Below are positions 6,142 through 15,675 of a DNA stretch of 31,293 nucleotides, piece by piece. The stretch is from positions 1 to 31,293 of the forward strand of contig DCGY01000006.1 in assembly GCA_002314715.1 (NCBI GenBank), read 5' to 3'. The notes under the pieces are model-generated. The model was not told the DNA's origin, searched no databases, and saw only the letters and a program-made list of their open reading frames with translations. Each line of letters starts with the position of its first letter. Positions within the stretch are counted from its first letter, which is position 1. The stretch comes from Lachnospiraceae bacterium UBA1766. Lineage in GTDB: Bacteria > Bacillota > Clostridia > Lachnospirales > Lachnospiraceae. The position numbers and the translations under genes were made by a program.

Positions 6142-8508
6142 ATGACCATGCAGTTTTATTATGTTTTGCAACTCATAGGGGTAGTTTGCGCTTATTTTGG
6201 TGTTACGGTTCTCATGCCGGGAATCGTATTGCACAAAGTTTTACGGGAAAAACCCTTCATGGAGCGTATGCTGTTTTATTTTTTGGTGGGAAATTACGCC
6301 ATAATGAATGTGGTGTTTGTCCTTCAGATTTTTCATATTTCCAACCGATATACGTTGATTTGTGCTACCCTTTTCCCTTTTTTGTGGCTTGCTGTAAAAA
6401 ACAATCAGTTGCCGATTTTCAAGTGGTATCAAAATTTTCAGAGGGCCTTTAAGCTATTGGTGGGAAAACGACTTGGATGGAAAACGCTGGTTATGGGTTG
6501 GGGAAAACGTATTCAGAACCTGTTCCAAAAAGCCAAATTTGCCTGGAGAAAGGTGCCCGGAATCACAAAGACAGAGCTGGTGCTTGTATTGCTGGTAATT
6601 GTATGGGTACTGTATTTTTATGGCCTCATTGTTTTGTCTACCTTCGGTTATTCCTTCAGCGACATTCTGGTACATAACTATTGGGTAAACGGTCTGTCCG
6701 AAAATCAGCTGTTTGTTGCCGGAATCTATCCCGAGGGGGCACACTGTATTTTTTATTTCCTTCACGAAGTATTTGGATTGGAAACTTATATTGTGCTGAG
6801 CCTTTTTGGACTGGTTCAGATTTTTTGTATTGTTTTTTCTATGTTGATTTTCCTGAGAAGTTGTTGCCGAAATCGCTTTTTGCCTTACTTGGGACTGGGG
6901 ATTTTCCTGTTTGCGGGTTTTTTTCATGAGAATACCTACTCCCGCTATTACAGTGCGCTGCCTCAGGAATATGGAATGATTTTTCTGCTCCCGGCAATTT
7001 ATTTCGGCTTCTGTTATTTTAAAACAAAGCATCATGAATTGACCTCTGACGAGAATATTCCTACCGGTATTCATAACCCGGCAGTTTATTGTCTGTGTGG
7101 CTTTGCTATGAGTTTTGGCATGACCTTTATGGTTCACTTTTACAACACCTTTGTTTTGGCACTGTTTTGTATCGCCATGGCAATCGGTTACCTGAAACTG
7201 TTCCTTCGAAAAGAATATTTTCGTGATATTGTGGTTACCTGCAGTGTCAGTCTTGGAATTGCTTTGATTCCCATGGTGATTATGTTCGCACTTGGAAGAC
7301 CCTTGCAGGGCTCCATCGGATGGGGATTGGAAGTTATTCAGGAGTCTCTTGGGGGAAGTAAAACCCAAAGCCAGGTGGGAATCTCTCAATATCCGGAGGA
7401 GGGTGTTACCGGTAATCCGAATATGAATCAGATGATTGATAATTCCCTGGATTCGTCAGGAACGGGAGGTGTGTCCTACAGCGGAACAAGTGAGATAATC
7501 AATCAGGTGCCTGCCATTCCGAGTAAGCCGACCACCTGGAGTAAGGTAAAGTCTTTCAAAAATCGGTTGATTCAAAAGGTCGCTGAAATAAAAGAACTAC
7601 TGGCTCAAAATGTGTTTACGGCCTACGCCGGATTATGCGGTGTGTTACTGGTTGTATCCTTGGTGCTTTTGCTTCTTTGTGGCTTGATTCAAAAAAAGAA
7701 CGGGGATATCTGTTACGGCGGTATGCTTTGGACGATGGCGCTTGGAACCGGTTTTCTGTTCCTTATGCTGGTGGCAAAGGTATTTGGATTGCCCACGCTT
7801 ATGGATGCCAGTCGTACTAGTATTTATTTTGCATATATGGTACCGGTTGTCTGGGTAATGGCAATGGATTCATTACTGGCTGTTTTGTTGAGGAAATGCT
7901 CTGATACCATGAAACGTTCCTTTGACTATTTGGCAATTGCGGCCGGAGTGACGATGGCTTTCGTGCTTTACAATCACGGAATGATCCGTCAGAATCCGGA
8001 GTTGGGATATTATCAAACCAATCAGGCGGTGACCTGCCTGACCAATATTATTCGGACGCAACAGGATAATACCTGGACCATTATTTCCGCGAATGACGAG
8101 ACCCAGATGGGACTGGACCATGGATATCACTATGAAATAGTTACTTTGCTGAATGAAATATCGGATTTAAGTACTTGTGAGTCTCTGGTGATTCCCGGCA
8201 AAAAAATATTTGTATTTATCGAAAAGAAACCGGTCAGCTACGATGACTATTTTTATATCAGTGATTATTGCCTTACGGAGGAATATGCTTCCAAAAAAGT
8301 TCCTTCCGTGAATTTGAAGCTGTGGGCATATAAGGGAAAGAATCGTATGGTATGTATGGCTAAGACCTATTATTGGGTACAAGCGTTAAAACAAGCCTAT
8401 CCCAACGATGTGTTTGTGTATTACGAAGATGATGCGTTTATCTGCTACGAAATTGACCAGAACGAGTACCATTTGTTCGATCTGGCCATTGACTACGGAT
8501 TCAACTAG
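6142..8508 (+). CDS. Large polytopic membrane protein, possible GT-C-type glycosyltransferase or polymerase
   Basis: The 788-residue protein has roughly 12-14 hydrophobic segments. Three lie in the first 90 residues, a cytosolic-like basic stretch follows (about 90-145), and further helices run from 146 to about 400. A Gly/Ser-rich loop (about 400-485, including SSGTGGVSYSGTSE) precedes more helices from 490 to 620 and a soluble C-terminal domain (about 640-788). A loop with SFSDILVHNYW and IYPEGAH after the fourth helix recalls the acidic first loop of GT-C enzymes, but I cannot name the family. Its place between pelE and the PelA-position gene suggests a role in polymer synthesis or a missing polymerase function. 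AAAGGAGG upstream supports the ATG at 6142; an ATG two codons later is also possible. Confidence 0.75.
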   Translation: MTMQFYYVLQLIGVVCAYFGVTVLMPGIVLHKVLREKPFMERMLFYFLVGNYAIMNVVFVLQIFHISNRYTLICATLFPFLWLAVKNNQLPIFKWYQNFQRAFKLLVGKRLGWKTLVMGWGKRIQNLFQKAKFAWRKVPGITKTELVLVLLVIVWVLYFYGLIVLSTFGYSFSDILVHNYWVNGLSENQLFVAGIYPEGAHCIFYFLHEVFGLETYIVLSLFGLVQIFCIVFSMLIFLRSCCRNRFLPYLGLGIFLFAGFFHENTYSRYYSALPQEYGMIFLLPAIYFGFCYFKTKHHELTSDENIPTGIHNPAVYCLCGFAMSFGMTFMVHFYNTFVLALFCIAMAIGYLKLFLRKEYFRDIVVTCSVSLGIALIPMVIMFALGRPLQGSIGWGLEVIQESLGGSKTQSQVGISQYPEEGVTGNPNMNQMIDNSLDSSGTGGVSYSGTSEIINQVPAIPSKPTTWSKVKSFKNRLIQKVAEIKELLAQNVFTAYAGLCGVLLVVSLVLLLLCGLIQKKNGDICYGGMLWTMALGTGFLFLMLVAKVFGLPTLMDASRTSIYFAYMVPVVWVMAMDSLLAVLLRKCSDTMKRSFDYLAIAAGVTMAFVLYNHGMIRQNPELGYYQTNQAVTCLTNIIRTQQDNTWTIISANDETQMGLDHGYHYEIVTLLNEISDLSTCESLVIPGKKIFVFIEKKPVSYDDYFYISDYCLTEEYASKKVPSVNLKLWAYKGKNRMVCMAKTYYWVQALKQAYPNDVFVYYEDDAFICYEIDQNEYHLFDLAIDYGFN

Positions 8509-8525
8509 AAACAGGAGAGAATTGG

Positions 8526-10331
8526 ATGATTTCAAGAAGAAATTTTGTGGTCATGACCATCATGATGCTTGCGCTGTTTGTCCTGTTTCAATTTACCCAT
8601 ATCGGACAGGAGAAGAAGGAACTATATGCCCGTAATCTATTCTCCGAGGAGAGTGAGCCTCAGTCACAAATTCCGGAGGCACAGCTAAAATCCACCTGGG
8701 GTAAAATGGATCGTGAGAAGTGGGTGTTTGTTGGAAATCAGGATTCGAAACAGGCGAAAACCTTGCAAAACTGGTGTGACTATGAGAAGAAAAAATATAT
8801 TGGCTGCAAGACAATGGAAGATTTGAATTCTATTGAAAATGTCTGTTTCCTTGTAGTGGACCCGACAATGATCCAGACAAACGATCATGTGGAACAGATA
8901 AAAAAGTTCACGAAAAAGGGTGCTTCGGTTTTGTTTTATGAAATCCCGGATTTGACGACATTACGTTATAATAAGGGTTTTCGAAATCTGTTGGGAATTG
9001 AAGACATTGTGGAGGAATCCTGTACTTTGGAGGGAATGAAGCTCTTTAGCGGATTCTTCCTGGGAGGAGAAGCGGTTTATCAGCCCCAAACCCCGGAGGA
9101 AGAGGCCTTAATGGATTTGGAACGAAATGTTCCGTGGTTTTCTTTATCGAAAGGAACCAAGGTGCATATGGTAGGATTGCTTCCGGAGGATACGGTAGAA
9201 AATGAAAAGCTTCCGCCCCTCATTTGGAGAAATCAACAGGGAGTGGGCTTTGTATATTCCATCAACGGAGATTATTTTACCGAAATTATCGGTTTGGGTA
9301 TTTTGAGTGCAGTGGAAGCGGATGCCAACCCGGTAAGCCTTTATCCGGTGATTAATGCACAGAATATTTCTGTGGTGGATTTCCCGGGTTGCGCAGACGA
9401 AAATGATGAGCTGTTAAATGAATATTACAGCCGTGGCCAAAATGCCATTACCAGAGATATTTTGATGCCTAGTCTGATTTCTTTTCTGCGAAGAGGCGAT
9501 TTTAAGCTTACCGCGTTTATGACCCCGCAAATGAACTACTATGACGAGATAGAGCCGGAAGGCAATACTGCTAAATTTATTCAGCAGCAGGCATATCAAA
9601 ACTCCATAGAACTGGGACAGTCCTACGCATTGCATTTTGGCATAAAGCTACCTGCCAAAATGGAGCAGGACAAAGCATTTTATGAAGAATATTTTGATAC
9701 CTATGAATTTGCCGCCCTTTATTATAACAAACCTATGATGATGAAAAATCAAATTCAAAAGGGTAATTTTGAGAATGTGGACACTTTGGTTGGTCCCATG
9801 GATTTGAGCGGTAAAATTGTTTATTTCCTGACCAATAAGGTGACGAAACAAACGGTCCTTTCCGATGGGGCCAACTATACCTACAAATCGGATCTGGAAA
9901 TGCGAAGCATTCAAACAGCAATGGGATACTCCAATATGTTGTTTGATATGGGAGAGGTATTTTGGCCAAAGGAGGAAGAAGACAGATGGGAAAACCTGGC
10001 GGATACGCTTTTCAGCAATGCGCAAACCTATCTGGCACCGTTTTCCGCTTTTCAAAAAACCACGGTATCCGAATCGGACAGAAGAGTACGTGATTACCTG
10101 AACATTACTTATGCGGGAGAAAAAACGGAGGATGCGGTACGTTTTGAAACCATGGGAAATGTGGAGGATGTCTGGTTTGTGCTTCGCGTGCATAATCAGG
10201 AAATTGCGGAGATTACAGGTGGAGAATATACGCTCGTCGAAAAGGGTGTGTATTTGTTGCGCGTAACGGATCAAAGAACCAGTGTGAAGCTTCGTCCATG
10301 TGACGAAAATCAGAAGTTAACCTATAAATAA
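8526..10331 (+). CDS. Membrane-anchored DUF2194-like protein in the PelA position
   Basis: The 601-residue protein starts with an uncleaved-looking signal anchor (positive RR at 4-5, then a hydrophobic segment to about residue 25), so the bulk should lie outside the membrane. A first domain (about 55-270) looks like a Rossmann or glutamine-amidotransferase-like fold (VCFLVVDP, then FYEIPDLTTLR). A second (about 275-480) contains ITRDILMPSLISFLRRGDFK and LTAFMTPQMNYYDE, reminiscent of the deacetylase half of PelA. The tail (about 515-601) is beta-rich. I do not see the usual metal-binding D-D/HxxxH motifs of NodB-type deacetylases. The label DUF2194 is from memory of genes next to PelF in clostridia and is not verified. 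The likely role is modification or release of the nascent polymer; this is inference. Confidence 0.65.
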   Translation: MISRRNFVVMTIMMLALFVLFQFTHIGQEKKELYARNLFSEESEPQSQIPEAQLKSTWGKMDREKWVFVGNQDSKQAKTLQNWCDYEKKKYIGCKTMEDLNSIENVCFLVVDPTMIQTNDHVEQIKKFTKKGASVLFYEIPDLTTLRYNKGFRNLLGIEDIVEESCTLEGMKLFSGFFLGGEAVYQPQTPEEEALMDLERNVPWFSLSKGTKVHMVGLLPEDTVENEKLPPLIWRNQQGVGFVYSINGDYFTEIIGLGILSAVEADANPVSLYPVINAQNISVVDFPGCADENDELLNEYYSRGQNAITRDILMPSLISFLRRGDFKLTAFMTPQMNYYDEIEPEGNTAKFIQQQAYQNSIELGQSYALHFGIKLPAKMEQDKAFYEEYFDTYEFAALYYNKPMMMKNQIQKGNFENVDTLVGPMDLSGKIVYFLTNKVTKQTVLSDGANYTYKSDLEMRSIQTAMGYSNMLFDMGEVFWPKEEEDRWENLADTLFSNAQTYLAPFSAFQKTTVSESDRRVRDYLNITYAGEKTEDAVRFETMGNVEDVWFVLRVHNQEIAEITGGEYTLVEKGVYLLRVTDQRTSVKLRPCDENQKLTYK

Positions 10332-10344
10332 CAGAGGGTACGGT

Positions 10345-11799
10345 ATGAAAATATGTCTGATTGCGGAAGGCTGTTATCCATATGTGGTGGGTGGTGTGTC
10401 CGGTTGGATTCACAGTATGGTAAAGGCATTTCCAAATGTGGAATTTGTGATTCTTTCGATTGTAATTGATCGTAAGCAGGGTGGGAAATTTGCATACGAG
10501 CTGCCGGAAAATGTGACGCAGGTATACGAGGCTTATCTGGATGATTGTGACTGGCAAATCAATCATGAGGGACACAAGAAAAAAAGATTGTCGCAGAAAC
10601 AATACCATGCGCTTCGTAGCCTGGTATTGGGAATTCAGATTGAGTGGGATGTTTTATTTGACTTATTCCAAAAGGAACGGATTTCGGTAGATGACCTGCT
10701 GATGGGAGAAGATTTCCTAAACGTTGTACGGGAGGTTTATGATATTCAGTTTTCGCAAATTGTTTTTTCCGACTTTTTGTGGACAATGCGTTCGATTTAT
10801 AAACCCCTCTGTCTGATTTTACAGACAGAGATTCCCAAAGCGGATATTTACCACTGCGTTGCTACCGGGTATTCCGGAATTTTGGGTGGAATGGCTGCCT
10901 ATATGTATCAAAGCGGTTTGATTATTTCGGAACACGGCATTTATACCCGCGAAAGAGAGGAAGAAATTTTAAAGGCGAAGTGGGTCCAGGGAATTTATAA
11001 AAATATATGGATTGATCAGTTTCGCAAAATGTCAAAGCTGGCATATGATCGTGCGGAAATTGTGACTTGTCTGTACGGACATGCGAAGGAACTTCAAATG
11101 GAATTGGGATGTCCGGAAGAAAAAATATGGATTACTCCAAACGGCATAGATGTGGATCGGTTCAAGAATATTCCGGGAAAACTTCCGGAGGATGAAGGAT
11201 ATATCAACATTGGAGCTGTGTTGCGTGTTACCCCCATTAAAGATTGTAAAACCATGTTGCGTGCATTTGCTTTTGCAAAGGAAAAAGTTGATAACCTAAG
11301 ACTCTGGATGATGGGGCCTACAGATGAGGATGAAGAATATGCCGGAGAATGTTTTGATTTGGTGGAAACCATGCAGATTCGGGATGTAATTTTTACCGGA
11401 AGAATCAATGTGGCAGAATATATTGGCAGAATGGACTTTTCGATTTTAACCAGTATCAGTGAGGGACAACCCCTTACCATTTTGGAGAGTTTTGCAGCCC
11501 ATGTGCCGGTAATTGCTACGGACGTAGGAAACTGTCGAGAATTGATTTATGGCAATGAGGATGATTATGGTACGGCAGGAATTCTCACCCATATTATGAA
11601 TGTGCAGGAGATTGCGGATGCTATGAAAGAAATGGCTTCCAATACCGACAGGCGGTTGGCAATGGGTGTTTGCGGCTATAATCGGGCAGTAAACGGGTTC
11701 CGAATAGATCAGATGCGTGATAAATATCGTGAAATTTACAGACAGGTCGGAGAAAAATATGAAATAAAATGGCCTGAAGAAACATTTCGAATAAAGTAG
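10345..11799 (+). CDS. pelF: PelF, GT4-family glycosyltransferase of the Pel-like exopolysaccharide
   Basis: The 484-residue protein is a confident PelF. It begins MKICLIAEGCYPYVVGGVSG followed by W, the PelF N-terminal signature, and has the long insertion typical of PelF (QYHALRS to DFLWTMRSIYKPLC). Other motifs are ISEHGIYTRER, WITPNGIDVDRF and the GT4 E-x7-E motif EGQPLTILE at residues 373-381. PelF is a cytosolic retaining glycosyltransferase that uses UDP-sugar to build the Pel polymer and forms a complex with PelD, PelE and PelG. The spacing to the genes on either side is 12-13 bases, consistent with one operon. Donor specificity cannot be read from the sequence. Confidence 0.96.
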   Translation: MKICLIAEGCYPYVVGGVSGWIHSMVKAFPNVEFVILSIVIDRKQGGKFAYELPENVTQVYEAYLDDCDWQINHEGHKKKRLSQKQYHALRSLVLGIQIEWDVLFDLFQKERISVDDLLMGEDFLNVVREVYDIQFSQIVFSDFLWTMRSIYKPLCLILQTEIPKADIYHCVATGYSGILGGMAAYMYQSGLIISEHGIYTREREEEILKAKWVQGIYKNIWIDQFRKMSKLAYDRAEIVTCLYGHAKELQMELGCPEEKIWITPNGIDVDRFKNIPGKLPEDEGYINIGAVLRVTPIKDCKTMLRAFAFAKEKVDNLRLWMMGPTDEDEEYAGECFDLVETMQIRDVIFTGRINVAEYIGRMDFSILTSISEGQPLTILESFAAHVPVIATDVGNCRELIYGNEDDYGTAGILTHIMNVQEIADAMKEMASNTDRRLAMGVCGYNRAVNGFRIDQMRDKYREIYRQVGEKYEIKWPEETFRIK

Positions 11800-11811
11800 G
11801 AAAAGGGAAAA

Positions 11812-13266
11812 ATGGCTGGAATAGGTATCAGATTACACAGAATATTTTCGAAAAATACAGTTGCCACAGACTTGGTGGGGTTCGGTTACAGTACCATGGT
11901 GACCATAGCCCCAATGCTGTTGGTTATTACGACGGTTTTTTTGATGCAGTATTTCTTGGGCTTTTCCAAAGTGGGATATGCAGAGAGAGAATTGTATTCC
12001 TGTACGATTCTGTATATTTTTATCTTTGGTCTGTTGACGGCTTCTCCGTTTAATGCCGTATTGTCCAAGTATATGTCAGATGTTATTTATAATGAAACCT
12101 ATGATGACATTATGCCCTGTTATTTTGTTGGTTTGTTTCTGAACCTTGGACTCAGTACCCTGCTTGGTATTCCCTTTTGTGTGCATGAATATCTCGTGGG
12201 AGAAGTGGCTCTGTATTATGTTTTTACAGGTTTTTGCGGATACATCAGTCTGGTGCTGGTTTTCTACTCTATGCTGTATCTTTCCATTTGCAAGGACTAC
12301 AAGAAGATTTCCTACTACTTCTTTTTTGGCATGGTAGTGGCTTTTGTCTTGTCCTTGATATTGGTGAGACTGTTACGGTTTGCGGTAGGATATGCCATGC
12401 TGTTGTCACTTACCATTGGCTTCTTCCTGATCGCCTGTATGGAATTGGCCAAAGTAACCAGTTACTTTCGGTCCAATAGTGGAAAATACAAGGCTGTGTT
12501 ATCTTATTTTAAGAAATATTGGCCGCTTGTTATTACGAATTTTATGTATATTCTGGGCTTATATGTGCATAACTTTGTGTTTTGGACCACGGATATGCGA
12601 ATGATTGTGGTGAAAAGCTTTGTGTGTATGCAACCTTATGATATGGCTTCCTGCATTGCCATGTTTACCAATATTTCTGCCAGTGTTATTTTTATTACAC
12701 GAGTGGAAATGCACTTTCATGAGCGATATAAAGCTTATTCCGAGGCGGTAATCGGTGGACGAGCCATGGATATCGATAATGCAAAGAAAAGAATGTTCCG
12801 TCAGCTTGCAGGCGAACTGATGAATCTGGTGCGCATACAGTTTATTGTAACGATTATTTTATTTATTTTCTGTGTATCCTTCCTGCCGGCCCTGGGCTTT
12901 GGTGGGCTGGTAATGAAGATATTCCCCTGTTTGGCTGCGGGATATTTTGTTTTGTTTGTTATGTATGCGGAAATTATTTTTTTGTATTATTTCAGTGATT
13001 TAAAGGGTGCTATGCAGACTGCCGTTCTGTTTTGTCTGGTGACGATTTTGGGTAGCTTTGTGGCGACCAAACTACCGGAAATCTGGTATGGTCTGGGTTT
13101 GTTTCTGGGAGCAATGACCGGTTGGACCGTGGCATATCTGAGACTTCGATACATTGAGAAGCATTTGGATGCGCACATTTTCTGTGTGGGTTCTATTATG
13201 GAAAAAGGTAAAGGGGAACGTCCGGGAAATAAGGTCTTTGACCGATATGAGGAAAAGAGGGGATAA
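11812..13266 (+). CDS. pelG: PelG, multi-pass membrane transporter of the Pel-like exopolysaccharide
   Basis: The 484-residue protein has about 12 membrane helices and the PelG start MAGIGIRLHRIF, then DLVGFGYSTMVTIAPMLLV. The segment TASPFNAVLSKYMSD and the later VEMHFHERYKAYSEAVIGG are also typical. PelG belongs to the MOP (polysaccharide flippase-like) superfamily and is proposed to carry the polymer made by PelF across the cytoplasmic membrane. The gene lies 12 bases after pelF, as in known pel operons. A second, unrelated MOP-type flippase is encoded at about 18.1 kb. Confidence 0.96.
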   Translation: MAGIGIRLHRIFSKNTVATDLVGFGYSTMVTIAPMLLVITTVFLMQYFLGFSKVGYAERELYSCTILYIFIFGLLTASPFNAVLSKYMSDVIYNETYDDIMPCYFVGLFLNLGLSTLLGIPFCVHEYLVGEVALYYVFTGFCGYISLVLVFYSMLYLSICKDYKKISYYFFFGMVVAFVLSLILVRLLRFAVGYAMLLSLTIGFFLIACMELAKVTSYFRSNSGKYKAVLSYFKKYWPLVITNFMYILGLYVHNFVFWTTDMRMIVVKSFVCMQPYDMASCIAMFTNISASVIFITRVEMHFHERYKAYSEAVIGGRAMDIDNAKKRMFRQLAGELMNLVRIQFIVTIILFIFCVSFLPALGFGGLVMKIFPCLAAGYFVLFVMYAEIIFLYYFSDLKGAMQTAVLFCLVTILGSFVATKLPEIWYGLGLFLGAMTGWTVAYLRLRYIEKHLDAHIFCVGSIMEKGKGERPGNKVFDRYEEKRG

Positions 13267-13269
13267 AGA

Positions 13270-13647
13270 GTGGATACAGGTACATTTTTACGAATTTTCT
13301 TATGTGTGATTGGTATTATTTTAATGCTTGTGACGATTTCTGCATTGGCGCAAAAAAAGATTACAGAAAGCTCTTCATTAATGTGGGGGGCTGTGGCATT
13401 AATCTTTTTCGTGACGGGGGTATTAATCCGTCCGGTTATGTTGAAAGCATATTTAAGCAATGCAGCCATGGTGCTGATCGCCCTGGCAGTGATTTGTGTC
13501 CTGGCAGGAGCATTTGTTATTGCCATGAGAGTATCGGAACTCATAAAGAAAAATAATGAATTGGCGATTCGTTTTTCTCTGTTGCAAAGTGAATACGAGG
13601 AGCTCCGCACAAAACTGGATGCTATGGAAGCGACAAAAGAAGACTAA
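13270..13647 (+). CDS. DUF2304-like small membrane protein
   Basis: The 125-residue protein has three hydrophobic segments (about residues 6-26, 37-54 and 65-87) and a C-terminal coiled-coil-like tail (VSELIKKNNELAIRFSLLQS). This matches the layout of DUF2304 proteins, which usually stand next to dolichyl-phosphate-mannose-synthase-like GT2 enzymes; such an enzyme is encoded two genes downstream. It starts with GTG three bases after the pelG stop, with AGAGGGG-type pairing inside the pelG end. Its function is not established; a partner or membrane anchor for the GT2 enzyme is a reasonable guess. Confidence 0.7.
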   Translation: MDTGTFLRIFLCVIGIILMLVTISALAQKKITESSSLMWGAVALIFFVTGVLIRPVMLKAYLSNAAMVLIALAVICVLAGAFVIAMRVSELIKKNNELAIRFSLLQSEYEELRTKLDAMEATKED

Positions 13648-13661
13648 GGGAGATTTTACTT

Positions 13662-14864
13662 ATGAAAAAAGCTTTATTTGTAATCAATACCCTTAGCAGA
13701 GCGGGCGCGGAAACAGCATTGCTGGAGTTGCTTCGCCGTTTGGAGGGCCGGGATTGGACCGTGGATTTGCTGGTTCTGACGGGGATTGGAGAGATGCGGG
13801 GAGAAATTCCCGGATGGGTTACCCTGAAAAATAAGGATTTGATTGAGGTTTCTGTTTTAAGCGAGGAAGGCCGAACAGAACTAAAGAAGGTGGTGGGAAA
13901 AGCATTGTCTTCCCACAGGACCGGATTGCGCCTATTCCCCTATATGTTTAAAAATGCCATGGCCATGATGGGACGTGGCAAGATTTTACCGGACAAACTG
14001 TTATGGAGGGTTCTTTCCGACGGAATGGGAGATATGGACGAAACCTATGATTTGGCGGTGGCATATCTGGAAGGAGGATCCACATATTACGTGGCAGATC
14101 ATGTACAAGCCAAGAAGAAAGTAGCCTTTGTACATGTGGATTATGCGAAGGCGGGTTATACCAAAGGACTGGATCTGGATTGCTATTCAAAATTTGACCG
14201 AATTTATGCAATTTCCATGGAAGTTCGGGAAAGCTTCCTGGAAATCTATCCGGAGTACATATCCAAAACGGGAGTGTTTCAAAATCTTTTGGGACGGGAA
14301 CATATTTTAAATATGGCGGACGGCCCCGGAGGCTTTACAGACTCTTTTGATGGTGTTCGAATCCTTACAATCGGACGATTGACGGCGCAAAAGGCATTGG
14401 AAGTGTCCGTTCAGGCTATGAAGTTTTTGAAGGATCGCGGAATCAAGGCCAGATGGTATGTGTTGGGAGAAGGAGAACAGAGAAATTCACTTCAGAGGTT
14501 GATTCAAAATCTGGGTCTTACGGAAGATTTTCTTTTATTGGGTGCGGTGAATAATCCATATCCTTATTTGAAACAAACAGACCTTTATGTCCACGCCTCC
14601 AAATTTGAGGGCAAAAGTATTGCCATCCAGGAAGCACAAATCCTGGGATGTCCTATTCTGGTATCCGACTGTAGCGGAAACAGGGAACAGGTAGTGGATG
14701 GAATCGACGGAAGAATGTGCGCATTTACGGCAAAAGATGTGGCGGATAAGATAGAGGAAATGCTTCAACAGAAGGAACGTTGCATTGCATTTGGAAAGGC
14801 GGCTTCAGAAAAAATGCAAAAAGATTGTTCCGGGGAGGAATTGATTCGGGAGCTATTGAGTTGA
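13662..14864 (+). CDS. GT4-family glycosyltransferase
   Basis: The 400-residue cytosolic protein has the GT-B fold pattern. The N-terminal acceptor domain starts ALFVINTLSRAGAETALLEL. The C-terminal donor domain contains ILTIGRLTAQKALEVSVQAM, YVLGEGEQR and the E-x7-E motif EGKSIAIQE (residues 316-324), then GCPILVSDCSGNREQV. It probably transfers a sugar to a lipid-linked or polymer acceptor in the pathway encoded here. The acceptor and donor are unknown. The acceptor half is rather divergent from standard GT4 proteins. Confidence 0.92.
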   Translation: MKKALFVINTLSRAGAETALLELLRRLEGRDWTVDLLVLTGIGEMRGEIPGWVTLKNKDLIEVSVLSEEGRTELKKVVGKALSSHRTGLRLFPYMFKNAMAMMGRGKILPDKLLWRVLSDGMGDMDETYDLAVAYLEGGSTYYVADHVQAKKKVAFVHVDYAKAGYTKGLDLDCYSKFDRIYAISMEVRESFLEIYPEYISKTGVFQNLLGREHILNMADGPGGFTDSFDGVRILTIGRLTAQKALEVSVQAMKFLKDRGIKARWYVLGEGEQRNSLQRLIQNLGLTEDFLLLGAVNNPYPYLKQTDLYVHASKFEGKSIAIQEAQILGCPILVSDCSGNREQVVDGIDGRMCAFTAKDVADKIEEMLQQKERCIAFGKAASEKMQKDCSGEELIRELLS

Positions 14865-14877
14865 TAGGAAGAACAGT

Positions 14878-15675
14878 ATGAAAGAGAAAAGGAAAGAACT
14901 GCTGATTATTATCCCTGCCTATAACGAAGAACAGAATATCGGCAAGCTGTTTGAGAACCTTCAGGCAGCAGGTGTTCGGGAATACGCGGATCTTCTGGTA
15001 ATAAACGATGCCTCCAAAGATAATACGGCAAAGGTTTGCAGGGAATATGGAGTGCATTTGGTGACCCATGTTTATAATTTGGGCTATGGATGCGGACTGC
15101 AGTCCGGCTATATGTATGGGTTAAAGTACGGGTATCGTTATATTATTCAAATGGATGCAGACGGACAGCATGATGTGAGTAATGTATCCGGGATTTATGC
15201 GGAATTGGTGGAAAGCGAACAAAGGGGAAAGCCCATTGATTTGGTGCTCGGTTCCCGATTCGTGAAGGGGGCACCCGGGTATCCCACGACCCTGCTAAAA
15301 TCCATTGCTTATACCTTGTTCCGCTTTTTGATTTGGCTGGGGACGGGACAGAAGATTATGGATCCAACAACCGGTCTCCAGGGGCTTAGCCGAAAAGCCT
15401 TTTGTTTTTATGCAGGATATAATCATTTCGATGATAAATATCCGGATGCCAATATGATTATGCAAATGGTCCTATTGGGTTTTCGGGTAAAGGAAATCCC
15501 TGCGCTGATGCACACTCGAACCGTAGGCGTCAGTATGCATTCCGGGATAAAGCCGGCTATTTATATGTTCCGTATGATGTTTTCTATCATTGCGGTTTGG
15601 ATACGAATCAAGCTATTTCGGGTTGATGTGGAGGCGGTACATGTTCTTTTGGGAAATCGGGAAGAAACTGAATAA
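14878..15675 (+). CDS. GT2-family glycosyltransferase (dolichyl-phosphate mannose synthase-like)
   Basis: The 265-residue protein has the GT-A nucleotide-sugar fold: IIIPAYNEEQNIGKLFENL, LLVINDASKDNTA (D44 region), the DxD motif in QMDADGQHD (D93/D95), LVLGSRF and DPTTGLQGLS. No clear membrane helices are present beyond a hydrophobic C-terminal stretch (MMFSIIAVWI). DPMS-like enzymes move a sugar from a nucleotide to a polyprenyl phosphate carrier. The neighbouring DUF2304 protein supports such a membrane-carrier role. The 3' end overlaps the next gene by 35 bases. Confidence 0.92.
   Translation: MKEKRKELLIIIPAYNEEQNIGKLFENLQAAGVREYADLLVINDASKDNTAKVCREYGVHLVTHVYNLGYGCGLQSGYMYGLKYGYRYIIQMDADGQHDVSNVSGIYAELVESEQRGKPIDLVLGSRFVKGAPGYPTTLLKSIAYTLFRFLIWLGTGQKIMDPTTGLQGLSRKAFCFYAGYNHFDDKYPDANMIMQMVLLGFRVKEIPALMHTRTVGVSMHSGIKPAIYMFRMMFSIIAVWIRIKLFRVDVEAVHVLLGNREETE

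Noticed and set aside
6454..7389. 311-codon minus-strand open frame inside the polytopic membrane protein gene
   Set aside because: The translation is rich in Asn, Gln, His and Lys with no recognisable domain, as expected for the antisense of a hydrophobic protein.
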